NCBI GenBank assembly: GCA_000310025.1
Contig: FN649743.1
Span: 1,365,433 to 1,429,432 of the forward strand
DNA from: Ectocarpus siliculosus
Lineage: Eukaryota; Sar; Phaeophyceae; Ectocarpales; Ectocarpaceae
Length of the DNA: 64,000 nt
Reading direction: 5' to 3'
The notes under the pieces were generated by a model. That model was not told the DNA's origin, ran no database searches, and saw only the letters and a list, made by a program, of their open reading frames with translations. Positions within the stretch are counted from its first letter, which is position 1; every line of letters starts with the position of its first letter. Of this stretch, positions 11,350 to 22,140 are shown piece by piece. The translations under genes and the position numbers were made by a program.

Positions 11350-12432
11350 ATGGCTGCTTGTAATCACAGGTGCCCCCACGAGATGTCAGAGTGGCTGGCG
11401 GCTCCACTTGAGAGCGCAGTGGCACGGGGGGATGAAGGCCTGGCGCAGAAGCTTGTGCAAGCGGGAGCAAAGATCGGGGGAGTCGCGTTGCACGAGGCTG
11501 TTCGAAGAGGTCATATCGCGATAGCGGAGTTGCTGTTGGAGAATGGAGCATCTGTTCATGACGACGAGGACGACTATGGCACCCCCCTACATGCCGCTGC
11601 TGAAGGTGGTAGCGTGGAGGCGGCGCGGTTGTTGTTGCTCAATGGGGCTGATATCGACGACCAGGATTGCGATCACACCACGCCACTCAGCCGCGCCATA
11701 ACTAAAGGGCATATCTCTATGGTGGAAGCTCTCTTGGCCGCCGGAGCCGACCTCACCGTTCGCTTGAACGAGTTTGACATGTCCTTCCTCGACTTCGCCG
11801 CTTCAAGTCAGGATGTGGAAATCTTGCGAATGCTAATCGATCACGGGATGGAAGTAAACCTTGCGGCTGCTTTCGGCACGGCTCTTCATTGGGCAGCGAA
11901 AGCCAACAGGGCGAACGCCATTGATGTGCTCGTCGGAGCTGGAGCCGATATCCAAGCAAGGAATATGTCGGGCTCCCGTCCTCTGCACTGCGCTGCCGAA
12001 GAGGCGAGCCCCGAGGCTTCCCTCGCCCTCTTGAATCTCGGTGCTGAGGTCAACGCCCAGACAATATCCGGAGAAACAGCGCTGCACCGTGCAGCAGCCA
12101 AAGTCGGACAACGACGCGGCTCCGTCCAGGTGGTGGGCCTTCTTCTCAGGTGGGGTGCGGACGAGACGATCGTTTGTAAGCAAGGAAAAACGGCAGCGGA
12201 TAGGATCGGGACCCGAAGGTTTCCTTCGACCGAACCCGGGGATGACGAGCGCGCGCGAAGCCTATTGACGCGAGCTCCAGCCGACAGGGCATGGCGTCGT
12301 CGTGGTTTGCTGGTCTTGTGTCACGCATATCCCGACCGACTGCAGCTGGGTGGCGACTTGGCTGGTTTGGTGGACAGGGTTTTAGGTTTGGAGGAGGTTG
12401 GCGTGTTCCGGACGATCGTGCTTTATCTTTGA
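11350..12432 (+). CDS. ankyrin repeat protein, intact, single exon
   Basis: This is a 360-residue protein with an ATG start. Ankyrin repeats fill residues 18 to about 285. Eight units can be counted from TPLHxAAxxG and LLxxGAD type motifs (for example GTPLHAAAEGG, GTALHWAAK, RPLHCAAEE, TALHRAAAK). Ankyrin repeats mediate protein-protein contacts; no enzymatic domain is present. The last 60 residues are not repeats. They contain RAWRRRG followed by an L/V-rich segment ending FRTIVLYL, probably a family-specific tail. No signal peptide or membrane helix is visible. An ankyrin pseudogene lies 5.4 kb downstream on the same strand. That points to a dispersed or tandem family, as is common in brown algal genomes. 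Confidence 0.85.
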   Translation: MAACNHRCPHEMSEWLAAPLESAVARGDEGLAQKLVQAGAKIGGVALHEAVRRGHIAIAELLLENGASVHDDEDDYGTPLHAAAEGGSVEAARLLLLNGADIDDQDCDHTTPLSRAITKGHISMVEALLAAGADLTVRLNEFDMSFLDFAASSQDVEILRMLIDHGMEVNLAAAFGTALHWAAKANRANAIDVLVGAGADIQARNMSGSRPLHCAAEEASPEASLALLNLGAEVNAQTISGETALHRAAAKVGQRRGSVQVVGLLLRWGADETIVCKQGKTAADRIGTRRFPSTEPGDDERARSLLTRAPADRAWRRRGLLVLCHAYPDRLQLGGDLAGLVDRVLGLEEVGVFRTIVLYL

Positions 12433-13406
12433 AGAGTAGGAAATGCATGCACAATTTTCGCGGTGCTACAGTGGTACAGAAGAAGAAAGACTGGCCGCGT
12501 TGCGATCTCCGTTGATTGCGGTTCCTGGCGGACTGGTAGTATCTCGACTCATTCTTTGTCGAAAGTAATCGATGTCAATGTTCCTGGTGCTGGTCTTACA
12601 CAATCATTCAAGTTGACGTTGCTCCTCGATGTTGGTATTCTTGCATGCAATCGTCTTTGCCCCACTCGTCCTGCTACTTGGGTGTAGGTCGTGTTTCGAC
12701 CCGACCATGAGCTATTTTGCGGGTCCTCTCAACGTAACTAAGGTGGCGCCCCCCTCAAGTGCTTCCTGGTTGTTTTCACCTGGTTGAACATGAAGTGATG
12801 GCGTTCATGGCGGTGATGATCCTGTGCTGCTCATCAATCTTCTGGAACTGATGCTCCCGATGCTGCAAATGCGATTGGTGCCAATGCTGATGCTGACTCT
12901 CATGACGACGATGGCAATCCTGGAAAGGAGCCAAGCAACTAGTACGCACCGTACCTCTTGTTGGTGTTGCGTGTGTGGTGCTCCTGTTTATTTTCTCCAT
13001 ACACACAGGGCCCACGATAAGCACGGTCGGAGCACCCTTTCGCCAATACCGACGTCCTGTAGGTCATGCCGAGCGGTTTGGCGTTCGTTGCGGATTCTAC
13101 TTAGAATGTGTTTGTTTTGGGAGGGTTGGTCGGCGACTTTCCCAAAAAAAGCACAGAAGACGTGCTAGGCAGAGGTCCGACCACGGATTTCCAACGTAAA
13201 CGACGACCATAGCATCTACTAGAACAGGATCTCTTGCGTTACCTGAGACACATCACGTTGGCCATGAGATTGCTGGACACATCATCTAGCGTGTCAGTTT
13301 TTTTTTACTGACGATGCGGCCAGATTACGTTAGAGCAGTTCTCTCGAGGTCTAGCTTCCTCGCATGCGTGACGGCATTGAAATTTTCTCCTCGTGCACGC
13401 GTTCAG

Positions 13407-13560
13407 GCCGCTGAATATCGACCCGCGTACGTCTGCGTGCTGTCCTGGAGACGAAGCTATTCCCTCTGCTGCCCAAACCTCAACACCAACGTCACGAGAA
13501 AACGGGGCGTATTTCCCACGTCTCGGTCCAGGCGAAAAGGCCAGAGCTGGATTGCAGATG
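13407..13560 (+). CDS. weak internal exon candidate
   Basis: An acceptor (GCGTTCAG) and a donor (ATG|GTAAGG) bound 51 whole codons in an open frame beginning PLNIDPRTSACC. Composition looks coding, but there is no neighbouring exon I can join and no family match. Confidence 0.2.
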
Positions 13561-13842
13561 GTAAGGGTGAGGAGGCTGCCCCCCCCTCACGGCAGCCTCT
13601 CACTGCCGCTAAGGCCGCCGCACCTGCCACTGCCCTCGCTCTCGCAGTCTCCCCTTCAGAATCTGCATAATCTTCAGTCTCCCATCTCCAAGGTACAATT
13701 GGCGTCTGGCGTGACACAGTTTCGGGTTGCGTCCAGCTACGGCCAATGTTCGTGGATAATATTTGATGCCTTGAGTGAACTGTTGTTGCAAGGCACTTGT
13801 CCCGCTTGATTGGCAGAGTTTGTCAGCCCACGGCTTGAGCCC

Positions 13843-13844
<2 letters not shown>

Positions 13845-13873
<29 letters not shown>

Positions 13874-14043
13874 CTTCACGTTGAAAAACGTTCCGGTTCT
13901 CTCTACCCAGTACCTTCTTCTGTCCGTACTAGTCTAACACTTGACGGGGTCGATTCCCGTGGTCACAGGCTAACTTACCCACAAAAGGTATACGAAAAAG
14001 GACCCGAAGGGTCCGCAAGCCAGTAGAAGTTAACGACAGATAG
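13845..14043 (+). repeat. dispersed repeat family A with GTT microsatellite
   Basis: A TTG microsatellite (13848-13874) leads into about 170 bases that align over their length with 31711-31883. Shared blocks include CTTCTGTCCGTACTAGTC, GTCGATTCC, GTGGTCACAGGCTAACTTAC and GGTATACGAAAA. At 13944-13960 the sequence forms a T-arm-like hairpin (5-bp stem, 7-base loop GTCGATT) that matches the tRNA B-box in 10 of 11 positions. A tRNA-derived SINE is possible, but no clear A-box is visible. Confidence 0.75.
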
Positions 14044-14097
14044 TCTAGGCCACTCCGCTCGCCTCGACATGCTATAGCGAGGTAACCCTAGGTTGGA

Positions 14098-14180
14098 CAA
14101 AGAAGGAAAAAGAAAAAGAAACAGACAAAGAAACAGAAAAGAAGAGAGCAGATGGAGAGAAGGGAAAGAGAAGAAAGACA
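14098..14180 (+). repeat. low-complexity purine tract
   Basis: This strand is almost all A and G for about 80 bases, with only scattered C or T. It leads into a CA/AC-rich region up to about 14250. Confidence 0.85.
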
Positions 14181-15914
14181 CACGCCGTAGCGACAAGCAA
14201 CAATAAAGAACAAACAGAACAACGCAAGACAACAACAAAACAACACAACACAAAGCGGGCCACCCGAGCCAGCAAACGCACGTCATCGCTCGCGGGGGGT
14301 TGGTGCAATGGTGCAGTGCCGGGGGGGGGGGGGGGAGGGGATAAGTCAAGCAAGAGGGTTCAATTCGGCACAGCGGTTTCGTGCCATTGGGTCCGCCTCT
14401 TCGCGTTTCCTGTATTTCCTCGCTGTCACGTCCGCCTACTGTACCCCTCCCGCCCCCGTGGTTGTTGCCGTGTCCGTGTTGTTGCCGGGTTTCTTGTTGC
14501 GTTTGAGCGCTCGTTGTCGGCTAGCCTCCTCTTCCTTTTTGTGCCAGGAGGTCATGGACCTCTTAGCTCCCTGTAGTACCCCTGTATGCCATGGTTTCCC
14601 CCGGTCCACCTTCTCTGCTTCCATCCAAGTTGTTTTTCGGAACTCCGAAGAAGCATGGTTCGGCGTCCGTAGTTCCGTGCTCTGCTTCGAACCTTGTGCG
14701 ATAAATAAATCTACGCCGTGGGTCGGGTTCTCTACTCATGCCTTCCAAAAACCCCGCGCATGTCTTGTGGCGATCAGCCAGCACGGGCGAACTGTGGTGT
14801 ATGTCGTTCCCCGCAGAATCGACCTGTTGATGCTGTGTTCATAGATTGGGAGATGTGGTTAACACCGAATCAAATGGTACAATACGCCCTGGTGTTGGAT
14901 AGTTGGTCACCCGTACCAGCAAAGTTTCACCTCATATTGTCTTGACGTATCGGCCACCTGTACAGGCCGTTGGCGGAAATGAGTGCAACATGCAGTTCCC
15001 GCATCTGGCTCTGCATTTTCCGTATAAACCGCTTCTGAAAACACCTGTCGCCCCCGCTCGAAGACATGATATTGCTTTCGATGGACTGATATCAGGAGAG
15101 GAAGTGCCGTTCGGCTGGACCGCCAAACAGTTGGACAGTAATGACAAGAGCTGAAGAAGCTATGGCTAGGGGAAGGTATACTTGCGCAGGGTATATACAT
15201 GGGTGACAAGTTCAACGCCCGACAGTACTTCACCTCCTGCAACCCGTAGCTATTGTCGCCGTTGCCCGCCTCTTGCGGGGGGTCCGTACTCTCGAGGCTG
15301 CACTTATCCTCTGATGTTTTCCTCATACAATTGACGGGGGGCCAACGCCAGACCTTGCATCCGTGTTTGCTGTGATACCAGCAAACATGTGATGACACAC
15401 TGACCAGTATGGATGAGTTCGCAAATGGTCACCGTAAGTCTACGTAATATTTTCAAATATATCCTGCCCATCGTACATTTCACTCGTCGTCTCGCCCCGC
15501 CCCTCTCGTTTTACCTCTGTACATGCACGCTTATCCTCGCTTACCCACGCTTGTCTTACCTTGCGATTCGGGCCCCGCCGCCCACTGGGGCTTTCAACTC
15601 CCTACATGTAGTACATACAATGCCACAATAACGGGTACCCGCCGCAATGCGATTACACTGGGACCACGACTACTGTACAGGCTCTGCTGAAGGTTACGGA
15701 GCCTTTCATGTTATTTTGATATTTTGCTGATCGTTGGAAGACAGAAAACTGAACACTGAAGTACACAGAGGGAGGGGCACCCGAATACAGTTAGTTGTGG
15801 TTTGAATTCAATGCAGAGAAGAAGAGGACATGCTGGCCGCACGCAATACAGTACACAAGCACAAGATCGCCACGTCCCGAGGCCTTTGCTCAGGAGAACA
15901 ACAGCCAAGCAACC

Positions 15915-15970
15915 TGTGTCAGATGTAAGATGTCAGATGTCAGATGGTCAGATGTCAGATTTGTGGTCAG
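15915..15970 (+). repeat. short GATGTCA minisatellite
   Basis: Five imperfect copies of (A)GATGTCA(G) occur in a row. Confidence 0.8.
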
Positions 15971-17843
15971 ACGTCAGGTGTTCGTTGGTTGTGGTTCGGT
16001 TCTCGAGCAGAACCAACTGTTTAAGAACCGACGAACCAACAACATACACGCTTGCATTGTCCTCGATCGCGCTCTCCGACGTGTAGTTCGTGCCGACGGC
16101 CGACCGGAACCCCCCCCCCCCTTCCGCTGCTGCTGCTGCCACCGCCGCTGCCGCCAGTGCCGCTCGCCCTCTTTCGGGCGGCGATGTCCTATGACCGCTC
16201 CCTCCCCGTGGACATGCCAGTACTGCTGTACCATGATGCTCTCCTCGCTGCACCGTTCACGGGAGCGATGGAGTTCGCGGCGCATCCTCCTTGGGTGTCG
16301 CATTCCTCCAATTGGGCTGAAAGTCCGTCCGCGTCTTCATTTAGGGCAAGGAGACGCGGGTGGTGTCACGGTCTGCTCTGACTGTCCGGATCTTGTCGCC
16401 GCGCCCTCCCCCCCCCGTTGTCCGCTGCTCCTGCTACGTCTCATCGCGAGTTTGATTCGATCCTCCCTCTACGGAAAGATCCTACTGCTGTGCACATGAT
16501 ACCCTGAAATCGTAACGCACACGAAGAGGAAGTTGTAAATTCGGCGGTTACTGGTACATTACTTGGACACCTCAGACAGCCGCTCATCACATCTTATCTG
16601 AAAGACAGGTGTGTCTAAAATTTTCTCAGAAGTTCAAACCTATCATGTTTAGAAGTAGTTTGCTCGAAAGAAACCTTTCTGGTGCACTGCTGTAAAACAC
16701 CCAAATGATACGAATCAGGGAGGATTCGTGTACATTATGATGACAAATACCTCGGAGTCGACACAAAGATGTAAAAAAGCGTCCGTGTTGCACGTATTCG
16801 GAACTTCTCGACATTAGTCTTGAGTTTACATGAAGTCACTCTTACACTCTCACACTCTCTTGCTCACCAAATTCCATCAACCTTTTCCGGTAGATATTGA
16901 GCACATCGAGCCGCGAAAGGTTTGATCTTTCCACAGTTTCACATGTGTCGTGCATGTGTAGCACGGCAGAATCTGGTACGGGTAGTACAGTACACAGACT
17001 GCTGTACTTGTTACTACTGCATGAGGAAAATAAAGACAACCACCACGTATCTACACGTTCAAGATATACCCACAGTCGAACCGGATGCAGACCTGTGTTT
17101 CGGATCTTTACAACCAAGCGCAACAATTCTGAACTCTGATCTAAACATGCTCATCTCGTGGAACGTATAATCGCCGCGAAGTTTTTGTGAAAGATGGCAA
17201 CAATACCTGAGTGCATGAGATTGGCGACGTTATGTTGCAACACGCTAGACTTGTGTAGAGACTGCTGCACGTCCGACCCTCACACGCGAATTTTCGGGCT
17301 GTGTCCTACAGTGGTACGCCCTAGAAAAACTGGATACCTACCGACTAGCCCCGACCGTAAAACAAAAGCTACAGAGTTGACACATAGCTGACTCACCTAT
17401 CTCAGGCGGAAACTCGACGCTTCCAGCACCGCTTCGCCTTACGTAGCCGGTTGTTGGAGGCGAGGTCTTGAGTTGTTGCGCCGCAAGAAATCGAGGGGTT
17501 TCAACAGGGGTTGACTTCCCGCCCGAGGTGTTACGTCTCCTGGTACTTTTTTTTTATTATCAGGGGTGCAGCACTGCTCGCCTCACACGCACAGGGGTCC
17601 CACCGCCGCACCGCCGCACCCCCACGCCCCCACCGTCTTACACAAGCTCCCGCTTGCATCCGCCAGACACAACCACACGCCCTGCCGCGGAGGCCGCTGA
17701 TCGGCCAGCTTAAGCCCCCCAGCTAAGGACCCTATCCTCTGCTCTCTCAACGACCCGGTCCATCCTGCCAGCGTACGACACAAACGGACGACGGAGCCAG
17801 CACACACACCTCTGGCTTCTCTATCGCCGCACGTATATAGAAC

Positions 17844-19212
17844 ATGGCCTCCGTTCATCGACCCCAGCGGGGGCCACGAAGCTCTCGGAATGAGCTGCAC
17901 GATGCCGCCATGAAAGGCTCCACCAATCGCACGGAGGCGCTGCTCTCGAGAGGGTCGATTGATATCGACCAACAAACGGATCGGAGGGGTACACCCCTCT
18001 CATGCTCGCCGCCACCGAGGGCCACTCAGCCGTCGTCAGGATCCTTGTCCAAAACAGAGCGAACCTGTCGATATCATCCGACGAGGGTTACGCTGCTCTG
18101 CATCATGCGGCTAGAGGTGGTGGACGTGATGCCACCGCCTCCAAAATACTATTCGGAGCAGGCGCGGACCTCGAAGCTGTCGACTTGCAAGCGCAGACAC
18201 CGCTTCACATAGCTGCAGACCGTGGGCGCTCCGAAATGATCAGAGCGCAATAGAGGCAAGGTCGAACGTAAACTGCCGTACTCTGATTGGAGTGACACCA
18301 TTGATCATGGCGGCGTATGGGGGACACGTGGACGCAATCAGGCAACTCCTTAGGGCAAAAGCTAAGCCTTGCTTGGCTGCGCGGATTCCGGACAGCAACA
18401 ACAACGCAGCAAACGTGCCCTTGGCTGTGTCGGCCCTCCTTGGGTACTCGGAGATGGTACAAGAGTTCATCAACGAGGTTGGGATCGAAGGCCGTGGAGG
18501 TGCACGCGGCGGCGAACAAGCTCTTGCTGTTGCCACCCGGGAGCAGCATATGGACGTCATGCGTGCGTTGACGAACGCAGGCGTCGTTGACACCGGAGAA
18601 GCGATCCTCTCCGCCGCCGGATGTGGTCGTGAGAGGGCCGCCATGCACCTCCTACATCACCACGAGGGGCGGAACACAGCCGGCACAAGGGAATACGCGA
18701 ATACCGTCGGCCCCAACGGCACAACTCCTTTGTTCCTAGCTGTTGGTTGTTCACGTTGTTCTCCCAGGATAATGCGATTGCTTGTCGATGATGGTGCAGG
18801 CGGTTCAAATGGCAAACCCTCGTGGGGGGGATGGTGTTTTCCACAACACGCCGCAGGCTCTAGCGAAATACCTGTGGCTCGAAAAAATAACGCCGACGGG
18901 ACGGAAGTCACTGATGAGCAGAAGCGCATGCTTGAGGGCACCCGCCGTTTTTTCACGTGTGTGGAGGCAGTCCATGCCGTGTTTTGGTTGTGGGCCAACG
19001 ATGCTCCATCCACCGCCCGCCATGTCAAGGGCACCAGCACGACCCGGACTACCTGTGGACATTGGTCTTTGATGGTGTCGCTCATGAAGCGGGGGGACGG
19101 ATCCCGCCGTTCAAAATTGGCGGCCATTTTCAGGTGTAGTGGGGCGCATGCGGTGAAAGTTGGGGGAGTCATGAAGGTCGGTCTCATCTCGACAGCCGAT
19201 ACAGAGTTTTAG
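17844..19212 (+). pseudogene. ankyrin repeat pseudogene
   Basis: Ankyrin-type sequence continues across four frame changes with no splice sites at the breaks. It starts in one frame (NELHDAAMKG) and shifts near 18001, where the next unit reads MLAATEGHSAVVRILVQ. It shifts again near 18251, just before TPLIMAAYGGHVDAIRQLL. It slips near 18795 for a segment reading VFHNTPQALAKYLW and returns near 18890 for a tail containing VEAVHAVFWLW. About seven repeats remain recognisable. The number of breaks and an in-frame TAG at about 18251 argue for a dead copy rather than sequencing error alone. Confidence 0.8.
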
Positions 19213-20215
19213 CCTCTACTGCTGGCTGCGGCCACTTCTGTTGCGGCTGTTGCTTGTAATAGGGAACGCTGCGCTGCCTCGTCGCTAGACATGAGTTCAC
19301 GTAGTCCCGCTGGCCTGGTACCCTTCGGTCGGACCTGCGTACCACTCCTCCGCTCTTGTAAGATGGTAGGCGGGAGGGTCCCGTAGACACAGATACTTCA
19401 TTTGCCAGAAGGGCGTACGCGCTAATGTCACGGTACACAATGCTGCCTGGCCGTCGCCTTCCCAAACGGTTTGCCGTCTCCTCGTCGGGCTACCCGTACG
19501 TTGCGCGTGCCATGTATCGAGGCGACTCCTCCTGTGCGTTAGCTTGGTGATGGGTTGATAGCAGGCCTATCGTATCGGTGCTTGCAGGAGTGGTGTCGAT
19601 TCGCACGCGCCATCCGGTCCTTTGAAAATCGAATCCGGTTGATTTTTTCCAGTTCAAAGCGCGGCGCCACACCGCTTGAAGAGCAAGAAAATACTTCATT
19701 GTTCCGCTTTCCGGCCTGTTCGGAATCGGAACTTGTTCCCCACGACGTTGCCGGGACGGTCTGTTCGCTCGCGCAACTCCACGTCAACTTTGCTGTCCGA
19801 TCAATTTCGCGCACTTCTGCAGGTACTCCGCGAAGCCTTCATCGATCAAATTCGCGCACTGCTGGCGGTATTCCGCGAATCCTTCATCGTGATCAACGGT
19901 CCTGGTGCTGGGGCCGGAGAGTGGGTTTTCGGGCCATTTCGGTTGTCAGCGGGTCCATGGTGGCGCACGCAGGTCAGCTTCGATAGAGTGTTTGGCTGTG
20001 GCAACAGCAGCAACAGCAACGGCAACACATCAGAGGTCGAAATGACTATGCTAGGGTACGCCTGGTACGCGTTGAGGTTTTCGGGAACGTGCCATGTTCA
20101 TGCTGTTTGTTTTATCCTGTGGATCAGGGTGCAGACTAATGTTACTGCGTGCTTTGAAGCATTTATCAGGCAGCTTTGAGCCATATGTGGTCCGCGCAAG
20201 CCCACCCGCTTATTG
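19213..20215. other. no supported gene; contains a 45-bp tandem repeat
   Basis: An open frame (19676-20179) contains the tandem at 19799-19888. Otherwise the stretch shows no recognisable protein or splice structure. Confidence 0.4.
19799..19888 (+). repeat. two 45-bp tandem units, in frame as 15-residue repeats
   Basis: Units 19799-19843 and 19844-19888 differ at a few positions. In one frame they encode DQFRALLQVLREAFI and DQIRALLAVFRESFI, an amphipathic heptad-like pattern. Most differences conserve hydrophobic or charge class, which suggests descent from coding sequence. Confidence 0.75.
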
Positions 20216-20463
20216 TCACTCGCAATTAATCGGTACGTTCGCTGCCTTTTCATGATAGGCTTTCCGTTCTGAAGCAGCTTGAGGGGGATGCTTGTGAAAC
20301 GCGCCACTGTCTGGGCTGTATACTGCAGATAATGTTTGCTTCACGTATTGAAGAACAGATACCATGAGCTGTTGCTGCGGAGTCAGTTGGTTAAGAATGT
20401 GCTTTGCGTGAAGAGAAAGCAAGCCCGATGGTATGTTGGTTTGCATATGCATACGGGATGACG
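20216..20463 (-). CDS. hypothetical protein fragment beside the LINE
   Basis: A minus-strand frame runs from the poly-C junction to a TAA stop at about 20216. It reads as ordinary protein: a helix around ILNQLTPQQQLMVSVLQ, then a Ser/His/Pro-rich tail ending PINCE. The family is not recognised. Its N-terminal side is cut by the C homopolymer and the LINE remnant, so it may be the 3' end of a gene interrupted by the insertion or by an assembly join. Confidence 0.3.
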
Positions 20464-20474
20464 CGATATAGATT

Positions 20475-20488
20475 GGGGGGGGGGGGGG
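20475..20488 (+). repeat. G homopolymer (14) at LINE 3' end
   Basis: Fourteen G on the plus strand, which is poly-C on the LINE sense strand. It sits immediately outside the recognisable LINE sequence. Confidence 0.9.
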
Positions 20489-20528
20489 CGTAATCATTTG
20501 TTGCTTGCCGTAGTCATTTGACCATTGA

Positions 20529-22120
20529 CCACGCGTCCCTTTCGAGACGGAGCACCGTTCCTACACCTACTAGAGACACCACCGACATTTGGGAGCTCTT
20601 TACGTTTCTGCCACAAACTCCATAAAAATTTCTTGCACATCTTATCCCCGTCCTCTAGGGCCTCTTGTGCCCACCATCTATCCCCAATTATCGCGATCGT
20701 TTTTTGCTGTTGTTTAATTTACCAAACTTGTCCATGTCACACCCTCTCTGTCTCATTTCCTCCTCGAGATCCTCTCTTTCCTTCTTGTACAACTCACACT
20801 CCCCAACTATGTGGGGTCTACTCTCCTCCGATTTGCCACATGGACATGTGTGTCTATCCTCCTCTTCCTCTCTCCTACGGCTGGTATACCTCTTCCTCCG
20901 TTCTGGCAAGTCCAGATCGCCTACTCGAAATTGCAATTTCAGCTTTTTCGCATTGTCCATGGGGCCGTCCAAGTACGTCTTCATCCCTATCCCTTCTTTC
21001 AACTTCCCGTATATCTCCAAGTGGTCTTCGCTTCGTACCTTCTTCCGAAGGGTTGCCTCCTCCCTACTCTCTAGCATCTCCTTGACTTTCGTCTTGAACC
21101 CCCCGAACCCTTCCGTGTCCAACGTCTCCTCCTCGTCTCCTATCTCCTTCCAAACCTTCTCTACCACCTTGTCCCATCTGATTCCCTTCTTTCCTGGAGT
21201 CGCTTTTCCCCAAGATGCCTTGTCAACCATGGCTGGTAGTCTATCGTCCGACATTCTACTTACCTTGTACTACCAATTCAACTTCTGCATGTCTCTCTTT
21301 GTTTTAAGAGAGTACATTCCCAATTCTGCTCTCAATACAGTGTTGCTCGTTGTACTTGAACATCCTAGTATTTTCTTGGCCGCTGCCATCTGCACCGTTT
21401 CCAGCTGCTTGACGGCCTTTTCGTTACCTTCCCATACCTCTCCTGCATACTCTAGCTTAGGTACAATCACATTCAAGAGAATACACCTCTTAATCCTAGT
21501 GTCTAGGTGTGGGTCCGTCAGGATCTCGTCCATCTTGCCTATCTGAGCTTTGCCCTTCCCAATCAACTTCGCTATGTGTGCGTCCCATGAGCACTCCTTC
21601 GAAATCTCTACTCCCAGGTACGTATACTTGTCTACTACCGGTAGTTCTTCCTCCCCCCATTTCCATTTGAATTCTACGGGATTTTTCTTGTCTTCGTTAC
21701 AGACCACTACTGCGCATTTTCCTACGTTCGCCGACAGTCTCCATTTTCGGGTGTATCCTACCGCCGCATCTATTTGTTCTTGCAACCCTTCTGGTGTTTC
21801 GGATACCCCCACGAAATCATCTGCAAACATCAGTCCGGACACACTCTTTCCCCCTACTTGGACTCCCTGTCTTACTGCTTCAACCGCCCTTATCAAATCG
21901 TTGATGTAAATCTTAAAAAGAGTGGGTGACATCGTACAGCCCTGTGCGACTCCTTGGAGTATATCCACGTACTTCGAAATTTCCCCATCCAACATCACCG
22001 CACTTCTTGTGCATTCTGTCATATTTTTCAACGTCCTCCACATTTTCCCCCGGATGCCGATGTCCCACATCTTTGGGGGGGGGGGGGGACCGTGCAAAGG
22101 CCTTTGATGATTTCTTTAGT
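20529..22120 (-). pseudogene. LINE reverse transcriptase ORF, broken
   Basis: Reading right to left, a KAF motif ends at the C homopolymer (22075-22088). Then come QGVAQGCTMSPTLFKIYIND and the catalytic FADD box (codons at 21817-21828) followed by a GVSE segment. Next are KWRLSANVGKC and the thumb block YTYLGVEIS. An amber codon at 21270-21272 interrupts the frame after KLNW. The same frame continues as a basic, helical C-terminal region with CPCG-x7-H-x4-C, typical of LINE ORF2 ends. A further slip at an A6 run near 20700 moves the last 60 residues (containing RWWAQEALEDG) to another frame. The enzyme would copy RNA into DNA at a nicked target; this copy cannot make a full protein. Confidence 0.85.
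22075..22088 (+). repeat. G homopolymer (14) inside the RT frame
   Basis: It replaces roughly the residues between the RT motifs KAFD and KMWDIGIRGK and shifts the frame. Its length equals the run at 20475-20488. Confidence 0.9.
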
Positions 22121-22140
22121 AAAGATGTTTCGCCTGACAT

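Larger units (their letters stand above)
12433..17843. other. repeat-rich stretch, at most one weak exon
   Basis: It contains a weak exon candidate (13407-13560), a copy of dispersed repeat A (13845-14043), a purine-rich strand (14098-14180), a G homopolymer (14321-14335) and a GATGTCA minisatellite (15915-15970). Nothing else is supportable. Confidence 0.4.
20489..22140 (-). mobile_element. LINE (non-LTR retrotransposon), 5'-truncated and decayed
   Basis: On the minus strand this carries the C-terminal half of a LINE ORF2: reverse transcriptase fingers/palm, thumb, and a terminal CCHC-like motif. The upstream RT blocks and the endonuclease are not recognisable beyond about 22140, so the copy is truncated. 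Its 3' tail (20506-20560) recurs at 24309-24363, giving two members of one family in the window. No target-site duplication could be confirmed by eye. Confidence 0.85.

Noticed and set aside
16052-16499. Pro/Leu-rich open frames near 16.1-16.5 kb
   Set aside because: GC-rich, with overlapping open frames on both strands and no splice or family support.
20525-21546. Plus-strand frames over the LINE
   Set aside because: They are antisense shadows of the minus-strand reverse transcriptase, which has clear RT motifs.
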